Assembly: GCA_015680685.1 (NCBI GenBank)
Contig: MNCI01029685.1
Span: 431,644 to 495,643 of the forward strand
Direction: 5' to 3'
From: Gnetum montanum
Taxonomy: Eukaryota; Streptophyta; Gnetopsida; Gnetales; Gnetaceae
Length of the DNA: 64,000 bases
Position numbers and translations under genes: made by a program. Below, piece after piece: positions 22,225 through 33,245 of this stretch (the first letter of the stretch is position 1; the number at the start of each line of letters is the position of its first letter). The notes under the pieces are model-generated. The model worked only from the letters and a program-made list of their open reading frames with translations, ran no database searches and was not told the origin of the DNA.

Positions 22225-22835
22225 GCAAACGTCCGCTACAACGTAAAACTGGCAAAGCTTCATCAACGTCCGCTACGACGTAAAACTGGCAAAGGTGAGC
22301 AGAAGAACTTCTTGGATAAACCTTACAATGCATGGAATAGGCTAATTAGGACTTTATTTATTGTTATTTACTATTTTCCATTTAAATTCTTACTATGACG
22401 TAAAACTGGCAAAGCACATCCACTACAATGTAAAACTGGCAAAGGTGAGCATACGTCCACTACAACATAAAACTAGCAAAGCACGTCCGCTACGACATAA
22501 AACTGGCAAAGCTCGTCCGCTATGACGTAAAACTGGCATAGACAGTCTGCTATAACTATAAACTAGCACAGACAGTCCGCTACGACTATAAACTAGCACA
22601 AACAATTCGCTATGACTATAAACTGGCATAGACCGTCCGTCAAGATGCTAAACTAGCATAAGCAGTCTACTGGAACTTTAAACTAGCTTATCCACTGTCC
22701 GCTACAACGATAAACTAGCACAGTAGTCTGCTGGGACTCTAAACTAGCATGGCAGTCTTCTAGGACCTTAAACTAGTACACCACAGTCTACTAAGACCTT
22801 AAACCAGCACCATGGTCTACCAAGATCTTAAAATG
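22225..22835. repeat. Minisatellite array 3 in D
   Basis: About 17 units of roughly 30 bp have consensus near CAGTCCGCTACGAC..TAAACTAGCA. Early units carry GTAAAACTGGCAAAG, later ones CTATAAACTAGCACAG. An 80-bp non-repeat gap lies near 22300-22385. It starts immediately after integrase and ends before the second antisense ORF. Confidence 0.88.
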
Positions 22836-22959
22836 GGTTCGCGGCATGTCCCCAACATGCATCATGACTCATCAAGCAAGCGAACGTGCATAATGCCAAC
22901 ATGGGATGGGACGTTGCAGTTCCAGAATGTAGTTCACAATGCCAAGAAAACACCCTTTG

Positions 22960-24018
22960 GAACATATGCAATGCCACTACTCCTGGCATTTTGCTAATCC
23001 TCCGGAGATGTCTTCTAACATCCTACTGACCCTCTGGAGCTACCGCCACCATGGCTCATCGCCCTAGCAGTAGCTTCCATGGTCAGCGCCTGCTGCTAGA
23101 GTTCCACCAGTATTGTGGCCCAGCCACAATATTGTTATCCTCCAACCCCCATCGTCATTTATGCCTAAAAGACGTTTAGCTGCTAGGTAGCCCATCTCAC
23201 AGCTGAACTGCATAATTTTTTCCTTGGGCAGGGATTCCTGAGCATCTACATTCACAGTAACTCCTAGCCTCCTCGATGCCAGCTCCTCCACACTGATGCT
23301 ACCAAGGTCACTATTGGCCTTCCTAGTTTGGACCTCACATGCCTCAGCAACAATGTCTAAAGCTCCAACAGCGTCCACAGTAAGCAAGACCTTTACCTTC
23401 ATTTTGCATCATGGTTGTTTCTCCTGGTTTGCTTTCTGTTGTGTTTGCAGGGTGTGTACCAGAGGGGCGTCAATCAGAGGTACGCTGCACCATGGCAGCA
23501 GGACACTACATCGTTACAAGGTAGTCATCTTAATTAGCTTGGCTACTTCAGAGTGCACATCTTGTCCTCCCCCTTAAACCTCTTTACCTTATTCCTTGCA
23601 CCCACAATTTTCACTCTCATCTCTTTTACAAGCTTTTCCTGATGCCTGTAATGCCCTCCCATATGCCCAACCACAAAGTCCATGATGCATGTAACACAGC
23701 TTTCCGCATGGGAAGCATCTGTAGGTGGTTAGAGCCCCATGTGGATGTAACACAACTCATCCCAGGAAACAAACACATGTCTTGCAATAAAAAGGTTGTT
23801 TGTAGATGTAAATAGCAAAATAGCAAAGGCAAAAGTGTAAAAGAGCAAAAGCTCGCAAAAAATGTGCCTAAAACAAATGGCACATAGGTTGTTTCGTAAT
23901 CACCCTCTCTAAGCATTCCGACGAGAGGTCGAAGGTCAGCAAAAGCAAAGATGACCATGCAAAAAACTTCCTCATAAGCATTCCGACGACGGATTCTGCT
24001 AAATTTCATCTTTACCAT
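22960..24018 (-). pseudogene. Second antisense ORF of D, between integrase and 3' LTR
   Basis: Three minus-strand stretches look coding. The first starts at ATG 24018 (MVKMKFSRIRRRNAYEEV). The second, at about 23790-23530, includes NNLFIARHVFVSWDE and HMGGHYRHQEKLVKEM. The third, at 23402-23064, includes VQTRKANSDLGSISVEE and IMQFSCEMGYLAAKRLLG. Frame changes suggest introns or decay between them. No family is recognised. The string NNLFIAR also occurs in exon 2 of the larger antisense gene, a hint of common origin but too short to prove it. Antisense ORFs at this position are known from some Tat-branch elements such as Grande. Confidence 0.5.
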
Positions 24019-24200
24019 TTTCGTGAACCTCCTTCCCCCTGCCTAAGCCTTCCCTTTTACCCGCATAACTAATGCAACACTCTCAAGCACAGCTAAGCGA
24101 CATCTTGGTGATCATTGAAGAGCGATGTTAGTGTTTTGTCTTTCGTGGTATTTCATATTCTTTTTCGGCGTCTCTCAGGTCCATCCTCCAAACATCAATA

Positions 24201-24212
24201 AAGAGGGGCCAA
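24201..24212 (+). promoter_or_regulatory. Polypurine tract of D
   Basis: AAGAGGGGCCAA lies directly before the TG of the 3' LTR, the usual primer site for second-strand synthesis. Confidence 0.7.
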
Positions 24213-25996
24213 TGAAACACCCTAAATTTTCAAGGCATTCTTGCTTCACTAGGTTCTTGAAATTCAGGCAGCGTCATGGTAGCTTGGCAAGAAATGGATG
24301 CTCTGAGTTTAGATTGTCCAATTCAGCAAATTTTCTACTCCTAGTGTTAACAAGCCTGACGAACCCTCTAGCTTGCCCATCTGGGTAATTCACCCAGTTG
24401 ATAGTTTACTCAGAGACCATGCTTGGAGTTGTCGGCGGTGCTCAAGATGCGCGAAACAGTTCGGTAAATTTTCTAGCGAGGAATTTTGCTGCGCTACGCT
24501 ACATTATGTAGCGTAGCAGGCTTCAGAAGATGGTTGCAAAACAAAGTGCTACACTATGCAGCATAGCAAAGGTAGGAAAAAAAGGCATAGCTTGTCTAGT
24601 AATTCCAATTGCACTCGGCAAGCACTACAGCCTTCAAAACCAGTTGTCTAGTTCAACTTCAAATTCTTTAGAAAAGCTCCTCTTACTAGAAAAGTGGCAG
24701 ATTAAGCAAAAGCAGGCTATGTTGGCTGCTATGCCGCATAGTGTAGCATGACGTAGCAATGGTGAAAGAACGACAAAAGGCATCTCAAAATGCAAGATCA
24801 GCAAGTTCAAAAGCTTCACATCGCAAAGAGCAAAGGTTGCAGATTATTAGCATGATCTTCAAACAAACGTTTACAACTCAAATGTAAATCGTAGTTAAAG
24901 CCAACTGCTACACTATGCTACGTAGCATAACGTAGCAAACATGTAGAACCAACCAAAACAATTCAAAGGCTTCCAACACATGCAATTAACTCCAACGCAA
25001 ATTTCTTCTTTGAACTCGTCACTACGCTATGCTACGCTCCATAGCATAGCACAGCGTAGCAAGTAGCCACGCTACACCAAAACGCTATGCTCCATAGCGT
25101 AGCAAGCAGCTACACTATGCTAACATGCTATGCTCCACAGCATAGCAGGCAACAGTGCTACAGCAGTATGCTTCGCTCCTTGTCTGCATCGTTGGCACAC
25201 CTAATCCCAGCATCTCCAATTTTGACAATGTAATTGTAGCGTGACAGGTTCACGACCGTCTTTGCATGTTCATGCAGTACAGACACATCAACATCTTATG
25301 GGTCTAGGACACATATCATCCAAACCTCATTTCTCACACCCTCCTGGCCCTATAAATACCCCAACAAGCAACACTCAAAGGGTTGGCAAATTGGCAATTC
25401 AAAGGGCAGTTGAGCAAGTTGGCAAGTTGGCAAATTGGCAATCCTGGTGTTTGGAAAAAATTTTAGCTTTTGGCAATTTGGTTGGCAAACGTTGGCAAAA
25501 TTTGGTTGGCAAAACTTAGCAATTTGTTAGCAAACTTGACAAGTTGGCTTTGTAGCATTTTGCATTATTGGCTCTTAAGTTCGTGTTCAAGCGCACAGTT
25601 GGCTTGCTTTGAACATCCTCGTTACTTTTGGGATCTCTATGCTTCCTAGTGTTGCACAACCGATTGTACCCATCTTGACAAAGTAAAGTTGTAACCTTGA
25701 AGCAGTGCATTTCTTAACTCTAGTTCGCTTTATTTTTCTGCTTATCATTGCATTCTACATCGTTTTCGCTTCCTCACATTTAATAATTGTTATTTTTACA
25801 CTATAAGCATTTTTTCCATATTAAATGTTTACATAAGGTTTAGTGACACTGACTAAGTCCTTGTCTGATTGACCAAACTGTTCAGGGCATCCCACTTCCG
25901 TTTTATCCAACATGACCCTCGCATGGATCCGGGGTTAAGACTATACAACCAACAATCTCTCGGTGTTTCCAGCCACCAACGTTTTCGGTCGCTACA
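24213..25996 (+). mobile_element. Element D 3' LTR
   Basis: It starts TGAAACACCC and ends GGTCGCTACA, followed by CTTTC, the target duplication. It keeps the intact TG...CA termini that the 5' copy has lost. The U3 hairpins, TATA box (25351-25358) and TTGGCAA repeats are all present. Differences from the 5' LTR are mainly transitions at CpG-like sites. Confidence 0.92.
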
Positions 25997-26001
25997 CTTT
26001 C

Positions 26002-27800
26002 TGCAGCCTCTTCTATTGCAATAATCATGCCCATACCTTTGTGAAATGCACATTCAACTTCCTTGTGCCTCCTGCACTCATGCTCACTACTTTGTTCTTT
26101 GGACTTCTCAACAATTTTGAGGATAGCTTGGAATCTATTATCCATTAATTCCCTTAACTAATCAACCTTGGTTGTAAGTTTAGATTGGAATTGTTGGAGT
26201 AGCAACGCTTTCTTATGCACTTCCTCATCCAATACGAACTCATCCTCACTATCACATAATCGAACCTCCCTCTTGCAAATGGAAGGATCATAATTGTACT
26301 CTTTTGCACTTTCTCTTTTTCTTAGTTTGCACTCCTCTTTAGCTACCTACTCTGTTAATCTTTGTATCTGATGAGTAGTTAATTCTGATAATTGCCCTTG
26401 GGCATAGACACCAAGGGTTTTTCTTGTTTCATTACGAAGCCTGTTTACATTGTGGTGAAATTGAACCAATTGAGAATAACCATGGCCAAGAAATTTGTGC
26501 ATCAAGGCATAGTATCGACCAATGGTGGCATCCAAGGGTTCATGTGTTCCTTGTTTCCACCCTTGGATTTGTTTCCTTAAGTTGAACACTCTGGAGTAAG
26601 TTCAATACTTATCATTGAACAACTCAAGCATGGTACTCCATCGTCTAATAGATTTTGGCTCTAAGGATCAATACCAATTTTCTGCTTCCTTGATGAGTGT
26701 CCTAGGGAACAACTTCAATTTCTGCCACTAATTCTCTATGTTTTACAAGGCACATGCATCTTGAAGAGCTTGAAGATGATTCTACATATTAGAGTTCTAT
26801 ACTCCTTCAAATCGAGGAATATTGTTCATGTCTAACCATTTGATCTGACTATCCTTCACATGCCTTGTTGGAATTCTGACTACCTCTGTGATGTTAAGCA
26901 TACTTCAGGTAGTAAATAGAGACTCATCGAGGCCTTGATCATGGTGCCTACAATGACCTATACTAGCCCTTTGTTCTTGGCAATGTGCCTCTCTTGAATG
27001 TTTGCACCCTTGACCTTGTCTATCTCAATGGTCTCTTTGGTTATTTTAGTCCCGTTGATCATTTCGTTCATTTTGATCACCTCTATCATGGTCTTTCCTT
27101 ATGCAATCACTATCAGAGCTAGAAGAAGAAGAAGATGACGAAGGGAAAGAGGAAAGAGAACTAGCACCATCATGGCACTTGGTACTACCTCTTCAACGAT
27201 CACAACGACAATCACGATTGTGCTTCTTATCTGCATCCTTGTCTTGACTTACCCCTCCAGATCCTTCGTTGTCATTGGATCCCTTGTTACTAGAATCAAG
27301 ATTGTGAACTGTGGAGTGCAAATTCTGATTTTGACCTCCATCACTGAAGTCAAAGAGAGGAGTTTCATTGAATGAAAAACCCCCAGAGAAGGGTTCCCCA
27401 CTAGCTTGTTGGTACAACAGGAATGGAGAATTGTTAAGCCCTTTTCCCTTTGAAATTCATAGTGCTTCTCTAGCTTCCAATCTTGTAGACGTTGTGCTTT
27501 GGTGGGATGGTAATCCCTAGCATCAACACCTTCCACAATATACACCCCATGGTAGTCTTAAAGACCACATCATGCAAGCATTTGATAAAGCATTGCAAGA
27601 GTAGCACAATCGAGCAACAACATAATGTTGCCTTCCATGTAATGCCACCACATCTGTTCATCCTAGTGTAGGATGAAGGTGAAGTTTGGCACATACTCAT
27701 TAGGATGAGTATATATAATTCGATACTGTTGAGGCTTTGGCAAATTAACTCTATCAACTTGGGCGAAGAATCACTCCTATGAAAAAAAGACATTTTCAAT
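26002..27800 (-). pseudogene. Element A gag N-terminal and capsid part
   Basis: On the minus strand, Gag starts near 27790 and reads YTHPNEYVPNFTFILH (27716-27665), DYHPTKAQRLQDWKLEKHYE, then a Ser-rich low-complexity run near 27120-27200. The capsid region includes LRKQIQGWKQGTHEPLDATIG and TRKTLGVYAQGQLSELTTHQ (26580-26347). The same strings occur in C (51190-52560). The conserved segment for W..L..FL..L..EAK is recognisable around 26760-26580. It ends at the D insertion point. Confidence 0.8.
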
Positions 27801-27935
27801 TAGCAAATAAAAATCATAGTGTGCTCTGAAAATTTTTTGTAGTAATTGTGAAATAAGATATGACTTTAAGGTTCATTTCAATGATTTAAATAATTTTCAC
27901 TAGGTCCTAAATAACACACACAACAACAAAAAGTT

Positions 27936-27952
27936 CCTCGGCAATGGCACCA
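27936..27952 (-). promoter_or_regulatory. Primer-binding site of A (tRNA-Asp type)
   Basis: On the minus strand TGGTGCCATTGCCGAGG lies one base after the LTR end. It differs from the complement of the plant tRNA-Asp 3' end (TGGCGCCGTTGCCGGGG) by three transitions. This is the primer site known for Athila-type elements. Confidence 0.85.
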
Positions 27953-27953
27953 A

Positions 27954-28756
27954 TGTTGAGCAGCAAGGTACCCCTACGCCCAACCATACGAATCACTAAG
28001 GTGTTACACATGATCCAGTCGAATTCTATGGACCTATAGTTATATAATAAACTAGCTCTTCTAGGAAGTGAAATGGGTGTTGAGAACGTTCATTGTCTTC
28101 CCAATTACACTTGTGAGGTTCAAGGATATGGTTTAAGTGTAATTGAGGTATATGATTTTTCTTACTTTATATTTTATAGATTTGGTCACCTACAACAAGA
28201 ATAAAGAGTAGAGGAATTTAAAATCCAATTCATTATTGCCTATCTAGGCTAATACAAGTAACCACCCCACTTTCCTAAACACATATAGCATTGTTGGGCT
28301 ACCAAACATTAAGCATTGCTGGGTTACCAAGTACTATATGAATGCTCAAAGTGGTCATGCTCGTGTTCATTAACAATTGGAAATAAATTACTTAACTTAA
28401 ATGCATTAAAGTAAAGTACATGAAAATAAAATGTAATAAAGAAAATATTAAGCTATTCTTAGTGCTACAAGGATTGTCTTCGTTTTATTCCCATCACACT
28501 ATTGCACTTAGATACATCAGTGCTCAAACAAAGAACCATACACACTTAGACTCCTTCTACAGGCAATCAAAAAATATTCTAACTTTGAGGAAAAGAAACG
28601 GAAAAAGCTTTGCTACTCTGACTAAGAATGACTAAAGACTCACTTGAAAAGTGGGCCCAAGCACAGTATTTATAGCTTTGGGGTATACACCCTGACATCG
28701 CGTACGCAACGTCGTGGCTCTGACATCACGTACCCAACATAAAATGCAACTCATCA
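27954..28756 (-). mobile_element. Element A 5' LTR
   Basis: On the minus strand it starts TGATGAGTTG (28756) and ends CTGCTCAACA (27954), 803 bp. It contains TATAAATA (minus strand, 28667-28674) and two copies of the CTGGGNTACCAA minisatellite near 28290-28340. CpG sites are largely converted compared with the copies at 1-317 and 38585. Confidence 0.88.
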
Positions 28757-29050
28757 ACTACAATTGTAAAATCATTCATTTACAGATGATGTTTCCCAAA
28801 TTGGATAAAATTGTAAGCTGATAGCTACAGAAGTAGGAATAATAGTGCAGAGATTATATTATTTCCATAAAGAGGAGAACCAACAACAAGTTCACGAATA
28901 CTATCAATATCTACTAGTGGATCTGCAATAAAAGCAATGGTAAAAATAGAAGTTACAATCAATAGAGTCAAAATTATCAAAACATCAAACCATCTAATAT
29001 AATGGTGGTTCTCAGTACTAGTGATCTAGTTGCAAAACCAATCCTAAAAT
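28757..29050 (-). pseudogene. psbA: Nuclear plastid-DNA fragment: psbA (photosystem II D1)
   Basis: Read on the minus strand this is part of the chloroplast D1 gene. Recognisable strings in order are RFCN, ITSTEN (about 29027-29010), [27 protein letters not shown] (about 28870), IIPTS, FYPIW and a trailing position equivalent to DEWLYN, ending exactly where A's LTR begins. This covers roughly residues 16-107 of a protein of about 353. Stops and substitutions (TAG for the Trp after RFCN) show it is a decayed nuclear copy and not the plastid gene. D1 normally binds the manganese cluster and plastoquinone in thylakoids. No such function is possible here. Confidence 0.9.
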
Positions 29051-29279
29051 TTATGATTTTGCATTTTTTCAAAATTGTAGTTATATTAAATTTAAAGTTG
29101 ATTCAATAATCAAAGACTCCCAAGCATGGCTTGTTAAATAAACAATATAACTAAAAAAGTATACTAAAGTCAACTAAGAAAAAATCATTGTTAAAGAAAT
29201 TTTTTTCATTTTACAATAAGCTAGCTATTCATAAGATAAGATACTAATTCTACTACTAATGTACAATAAGCATCTCTCC
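29051..29279. other. AT-rich spacer
   Basis: There is no feature I can support. It may include the decayed 5' part of the LINE that follows. Confidence 0.4.
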
Positions 29280-31195
29280 AATTTATTCTCGAGGAAGTCA
29301 AAGAGGGCATTAAAAAGCTAGCATCTCGCAAAATTATAGATTCATGTGGTTTATATGCAAAATTATGAAAGTGAGCAAGATGAATTATTCATAGAGAAAT
29401 TTGGCATAAATTAAATTTAACAATGGATCAAGGATTAAATTAGCATTGGAAAATTGGTAAAGCTATATTGTTATATAAAAAGTGGGGCAAAAAATTTTGA
29501 ATAATTATCAAATGATTATTGTAAGTAATATTTTTTGCTAAGTTGCTAGACACACTACTAGAAAAGAAAATCAGTTCTTAGGCTAAAATTAACCATGTCA
29601 AGGCAAGATGTCAAGTAGGTTTTAGACAAAATTACTCTACTATTGATCACTTAGTTACTCTTAGACACTACATGGAGTTTGCAAAAATGATTAGTAAAAA
29701 GGTTTTTATATGTTTTATTGATTTTGCAAAAACATATGATTTAGTGATCAGTACAAAACTATGGTTGTGCTTACATAAAATGGGCCTCCTTTCAAATTTG
29801 ATTGTAGCAACTTAAAGATTGTATTAGGAAGTGATTATTAAAATTATAGATAACAATTTAGAGAAAATATGTTAATTCCAAAATAAAATTAGAGCTAAGT
29901 AAGGTTGTCCACTTTCTCCAACTCTCTTTGGTATCTTAATTGATAAAATGCAAGAATGGTTGTGCAATAGGCAAGATAGTTATGCTATCAAAATTGGATC
30001 CCAAGTAGTGAATCTTCTTCTATATTCAAATGATATTGCCTTGATCTCCACTACTACAAAAGGTATGTAAGATATGTTTCAAATTTTAGAAAATTATTGT
30101 TGTTCATTTGGTCTGCAAGTGAATATAGATAAAACAAAATTGATAATATGGGGTACAAGAAATAATTATTATAACTTTCATTTTGCATGTACCAATGTGC
30201 AAATAGTAGATTCTTTTAAATATTTTGGTCTTATTTATATGAACAATTACATATGGGGGAAGTGCATTAAAGAAAAAATAGCAAGAGATTTCAAGGCTCT
30301 ATATGCTTTTAAAAACAAGTACAAGAATTTAAGCCTCTAGGCTTGGAAGATCAAAAAACAAACTTTTCAAACTATCATCTGTCCTACTATATTGTATAGA
30401 TGTGTTGTTTGGAGACCTAGACTCAATACTAAACTTTGGAAAGATATTGAAAGAGTATAAACAATTTTTCTTCTCGATAAGTTAAAGGCAAAGATGCAAA
30501 ATACCTTACTTAATGTTATTATATTAATGTGATTTATTACCTTTAAAAGCATAAGCCTTGTGTCAATTCATTGCATACACTCATAACTTACATATCTTAG
30601 GGTAATACAAATTCTCTAAAGCATTTCTTAAGGATTTGTAAGATGATGGTTCATACTTTTAGGGGATGTAATGGTTGAGAAAATGGAATATCTCTTGGGA
30701 GGATGTGTAGCTAAATCCTAACCATATTCACCAACTAGTCGAGTAGAAGGTTTTAATGAGGATGTAGGCTAATGTGAAAGGCAAGAGACAATTTTATTTA
30801 CACCACATTAGGTCTAATAAAATAGATGTAGAAGCTCACTATCTCTTAGTTGCTATTTCCATTAAGTACCGAAATGCTATCAACAACCTTGCTTAAGTTC
30901 TCATCATCTTAGAATTGAAAGTGGAAGATGGATTCAACTTCCTTGGGAAGAGCACATTTGTAGGTTGTGCAAATCAAGGGTTCTTGAAGATGAGTTACAT
31001 GTGTTTCTTTCTTGTACTATGACTACCCATTTGAGATAGCATTATAATGTTATATCAAAAAGCTTGTATGATTTATCTTTGATACCCCCATTGGTGTGTG
31101 GTCAATTTGTGGAGTCTATTTTTATTTTTCATGAAAATGTAATATCTGTCCAATAGATCCTATAAGCTTTCAAACATAATAAAGCTTCATTTCAT
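29280..31195 (+). pseudogene. LINE (non-LTR retrotransposon) reverse transcriptase relic
   Basis: A decayed RT reads along the plus strand: EVKEGIKKLASRKIIDSCGLY (29293), CQVGFRQNYSTIDHLVTLRH (29610-29670), VFICFIDFAKTYD (29704-29742), GCPLSPTLFGILIDK (29905-29950), then the polymerase box LLYSNDIALIS (30014-30046; expected YADD, here Y-S-N-D). LQVNIDKTKLIIWG, KYFGLIYMNNYIWGKCIKE and a C-terminal Cys/His stretch CRLCKSRVLEDELHVFLSC (30960-31020) follow. The last resembles the zinc-binding tail of plant LINE RTs. AATAAAG lies near 31181. The 5' endonuclease part is not visible, consistent with 5' truncation. Stops are frequent. Confidence 0.85.
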
Positions 31196-31229
31196 TTTAT
31201 TTCAATAAATACAAATGTATTAAATGTTT

Positions 31230-32910
31230 ATACGTAGATAATGGTTGTAAAAGATATAAAAGGTTAGTATGTTTCTATTTAGTTAATTATTTATAGAATT
31301 ATATAAAATATATAGAAGGAATAGAAGATATGAGTAATAGTTTTTAGATATTAGTGTAAGAAAAGAGAAGAAGTTGTATGCGAGTGGGATGAAAATAACT
31401 AGGGTCTACATCTTCAATAGGAACTACTTCCAATCCGCACCTCCGTGGAGTGATAATAAAGGTCTGTTTGCATTTGTCTCGTCTTCAACATCATGTTATG
31501 GTTTTGGAGCAATTTCTTCCCCCCACCATAGGGCATATGGGTTTTTCGAAGTCTTTGCGTTAGAGATGGTTATTCAATATCCCATCATGGGTGGCAGCGG
31601 TGGTCACAAACTCATCATGTGATCCACTCATCCACCATTCCCTCGTAGTATCATTTTATTTATTCGGAACGTGAACACTGAAGCACGTGCTCGAGAATAT
31701 CGAAGACAAAAAATGCTGTATATGGTTAAAACTTAAAAGTCTCAGAAACCTTTAAGCGCTGCATTCTAAGACCCCAACAAATCAGCTTCCTAGCTAAAAA
31801 GAGCAGCTCCGTAACATGCTTTCCATCTAGGGAAAACAAGGGCAAAAAAAATTTCAATAAGATACGTGCTCTGAACTAACGAGACACTGTCGACTCGTTT
31901 ACATGCCTGCCTGCCTATCTACGATTCCATTTCCATCCATCTTGATTGCTTGACTCTGCTCCTGCAACTTTCTTTACCATGCCTTTTTTCTGTGTAATCC
32001 CTGTAAAACATTGGTGGCCTCTGCGGCTGGGCCACCCACCATCCGCCTTTCCTTTCCACCATTGCCATGCCAATTCCATGAACAGTATTAAAGTACACCA
32101 ATTCATTTTCCAGATGGCCTCCTACAGTTCTGCTCCATTTCCGCCACTTTCTGTGCACCAGCAGCAGTAGAATCAGATCAACGTATTTCTTGCTCCTTAA
32201 TCAATGCAATGGGTTTCCGAAAAAAACAGTAACGCGCCTATGCGCCTACGACAACGATAGGTAGATAGGTATGACTCGTCAAGACGCCATTGATAATCGA
32301 TCATCCTCGTCTGCGCAGCTCAGGATCATGGCGGCACAAGATCGCAGGACTCAAGATCAATATCAATATCAAGCTCATGTCCATGCTCATGCTCCTGAAA
32401 CTGTGAATCTCCCGAGGACGAATCTGCGTTGTCGCTGAGAAGCTCATCATCGTTATCCTTCTCCTCGTCGTCAGGCTGCAAGGTCCAGTGTCTACACAGA
32501 ACCAGGGCTTACAGGACTGGTCCTCGGCCACCCGCCTCCAAGGATTTCCGAAAAGGCTTCACAACTTTGTGCAAATTCTGGAAATGCAGCAGTACCACAA
32601 TGTGAATTCAATTCAATTCAACTCAACTCAGCTCTGCCCCCAAGGGTGGATCTTATGTTTTTTAGGCTTTTTCCTTCGAAAAGAGGTTAGGCTTTCTACC
32701 CACCTGCGTGAAAGGATGAGCATCAAAATTCTGGGCGAGTGATGGGCGAGCATATACGGAATTCGTGTGATGGTTTCATTCACAGTCTCTTGTGACCCTC
32801 TACCATCAAAAGCAGCTGCCTGCTGCTCCTTGCGTACTCTCTCTCTCCCCCTCTGGAGTCTCGACACGACATGAGATAAGTTCATGACAGACACTTTGGA
32901 TGATTACAAT
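31230..32910 (+). repeat. Duplicated cassette, copy 1
   Basis: The block aligns collinearly with 35045-36930. Anchors are GTAGATAATGG, the GTCTTTGCGTTAGAGATG-like segment, TTATTTATTCGGAACGTGAA, CCATTGCCATGCCAATTCCA, AATCAGATCAACGTATTTCT, the gene body, and GATAAGTTCATGACAGACAC at the end. The TATA-equivalent reads TATTAAAG at 32086-32093. It is host-like and not obviously a transposon. Confidence 0.85.
32328..32605 (+). pseudogene. Broken paralogue of the 107-codon gene
   Basis: The ATG at 32328 is preceded by GGATC as in copy 2. The frame stays open for 37 codons (QDQYQYQAHVHAHA) and then hits TGA. Compared with copy 2, 19 bp are missing near 32393. After that point the second frame carries the conserved C-terminal part: SLRSSSS, CKVQCLHRTRAYRT, PPASKDF, FTTLCKFWKCSS, ending at 32605. 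Many differences in that part are synonymous, and the Ser-run length difference is a whole number of codons. Both copies therefore seem to have been under protein-level constraint before the deletion. An upstream TGA (TGC in copy 2) also blocks reading in the second frame. Confidence 0.75.
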
Positions 32911-33245
32911 ATACGGCGTAATAGACTGTCGTCGTCAATACTCAATTCAATCATGGAATTATAGAACTACGAAAACCTATGAAAGCAATATGATATTTGG
33001 GTTCTTTAAAATACATCTCCGTGTTTCTTCTCTCTATCTGTCATTTTTATCTTTATCAAATGTTCTAGGATTTGAAGTCATCTTGTATTAAATCGTTCTC
33101 ACCGACAAGGTAAAAATGATAGGTTCAAATTAGAGAAGAAAGTGTTTAAACGTGACCATTGAAGTGTAGGAAGTAGAAATGTATCGTTCACCCATGACCC
33201 TTTTTTTATTGACAATTTCACTGCCTATGAATATTTTTAGTCTCT

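Larger units (their letters stand above)
6861..25996 (+). mobile_element. Element D: 19.1-kb Tat/Ogre-like Ty3/gypsy retrotransposon with antisense genes
   Basis: D is bounded by the 5-bp target duplication CTTTC (6856-6860 and 25997-26001) and two LTRs of about 1.79 kb. The order on the plus strand is leader region, gag, protease, antisense spliced gene (minus strand), RT-RNase H, second (archaeal-type) RNase H, integrase, second antisense ORF, polypurine tract. The RT wording (FRDLNKA, LLSFMDGFSGYNQI, WGTFCY, YVDD) and the second RNase H identify the Tat/Ogre branch. Coding domains are in the right order but carry scattered stops, mostly TAG, TGA or TAA explainable by C-to-T change. It sits inside Gag of element A. 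Confidence 0.9.
318..28756 (-). mobile_element. Element A: Athila-like Ty3/gypsy retrotransposon, split by D
   Basis: Read on the minus strand, A runs: 5' LTR (27954-28756), tRNA-Asp-type primer site, gag (27800-26002), interruption by element D (25996-6861), gag C-terminus, protease, RT, RNase H, integrase, non-coding tail, polypurine tract (about 325-331), then the first bases of the 3' LTR (324 downward). Gag joins across D without loss apart from the duplicated CTTTC, as comparison with uninterrupted element C (52848-52960) shows. RT and integrase signatures (KDHFP, YYSFLDG, TPYHPQA) fit the Athila branch. All domains carry stops and frameshifts. A lacks the coiled-coil ORF that B and C carry downstream of integrase, so it is internally deleted or is a shorter subfamily. 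Confidence 0.85.

Noticed and set aside
28757-29050. Functional psbA gene
   Set aside because: In-frame stops, missing start and end, and truncation by an LTR show a decayed nuclear insertion.
31946-32170. Several overlapping ORFs around 31915-32170 on both strands
   Set aside because: They fall in the promoter and leader of cassette copy 1. Copy 2 does not preserve the frames.
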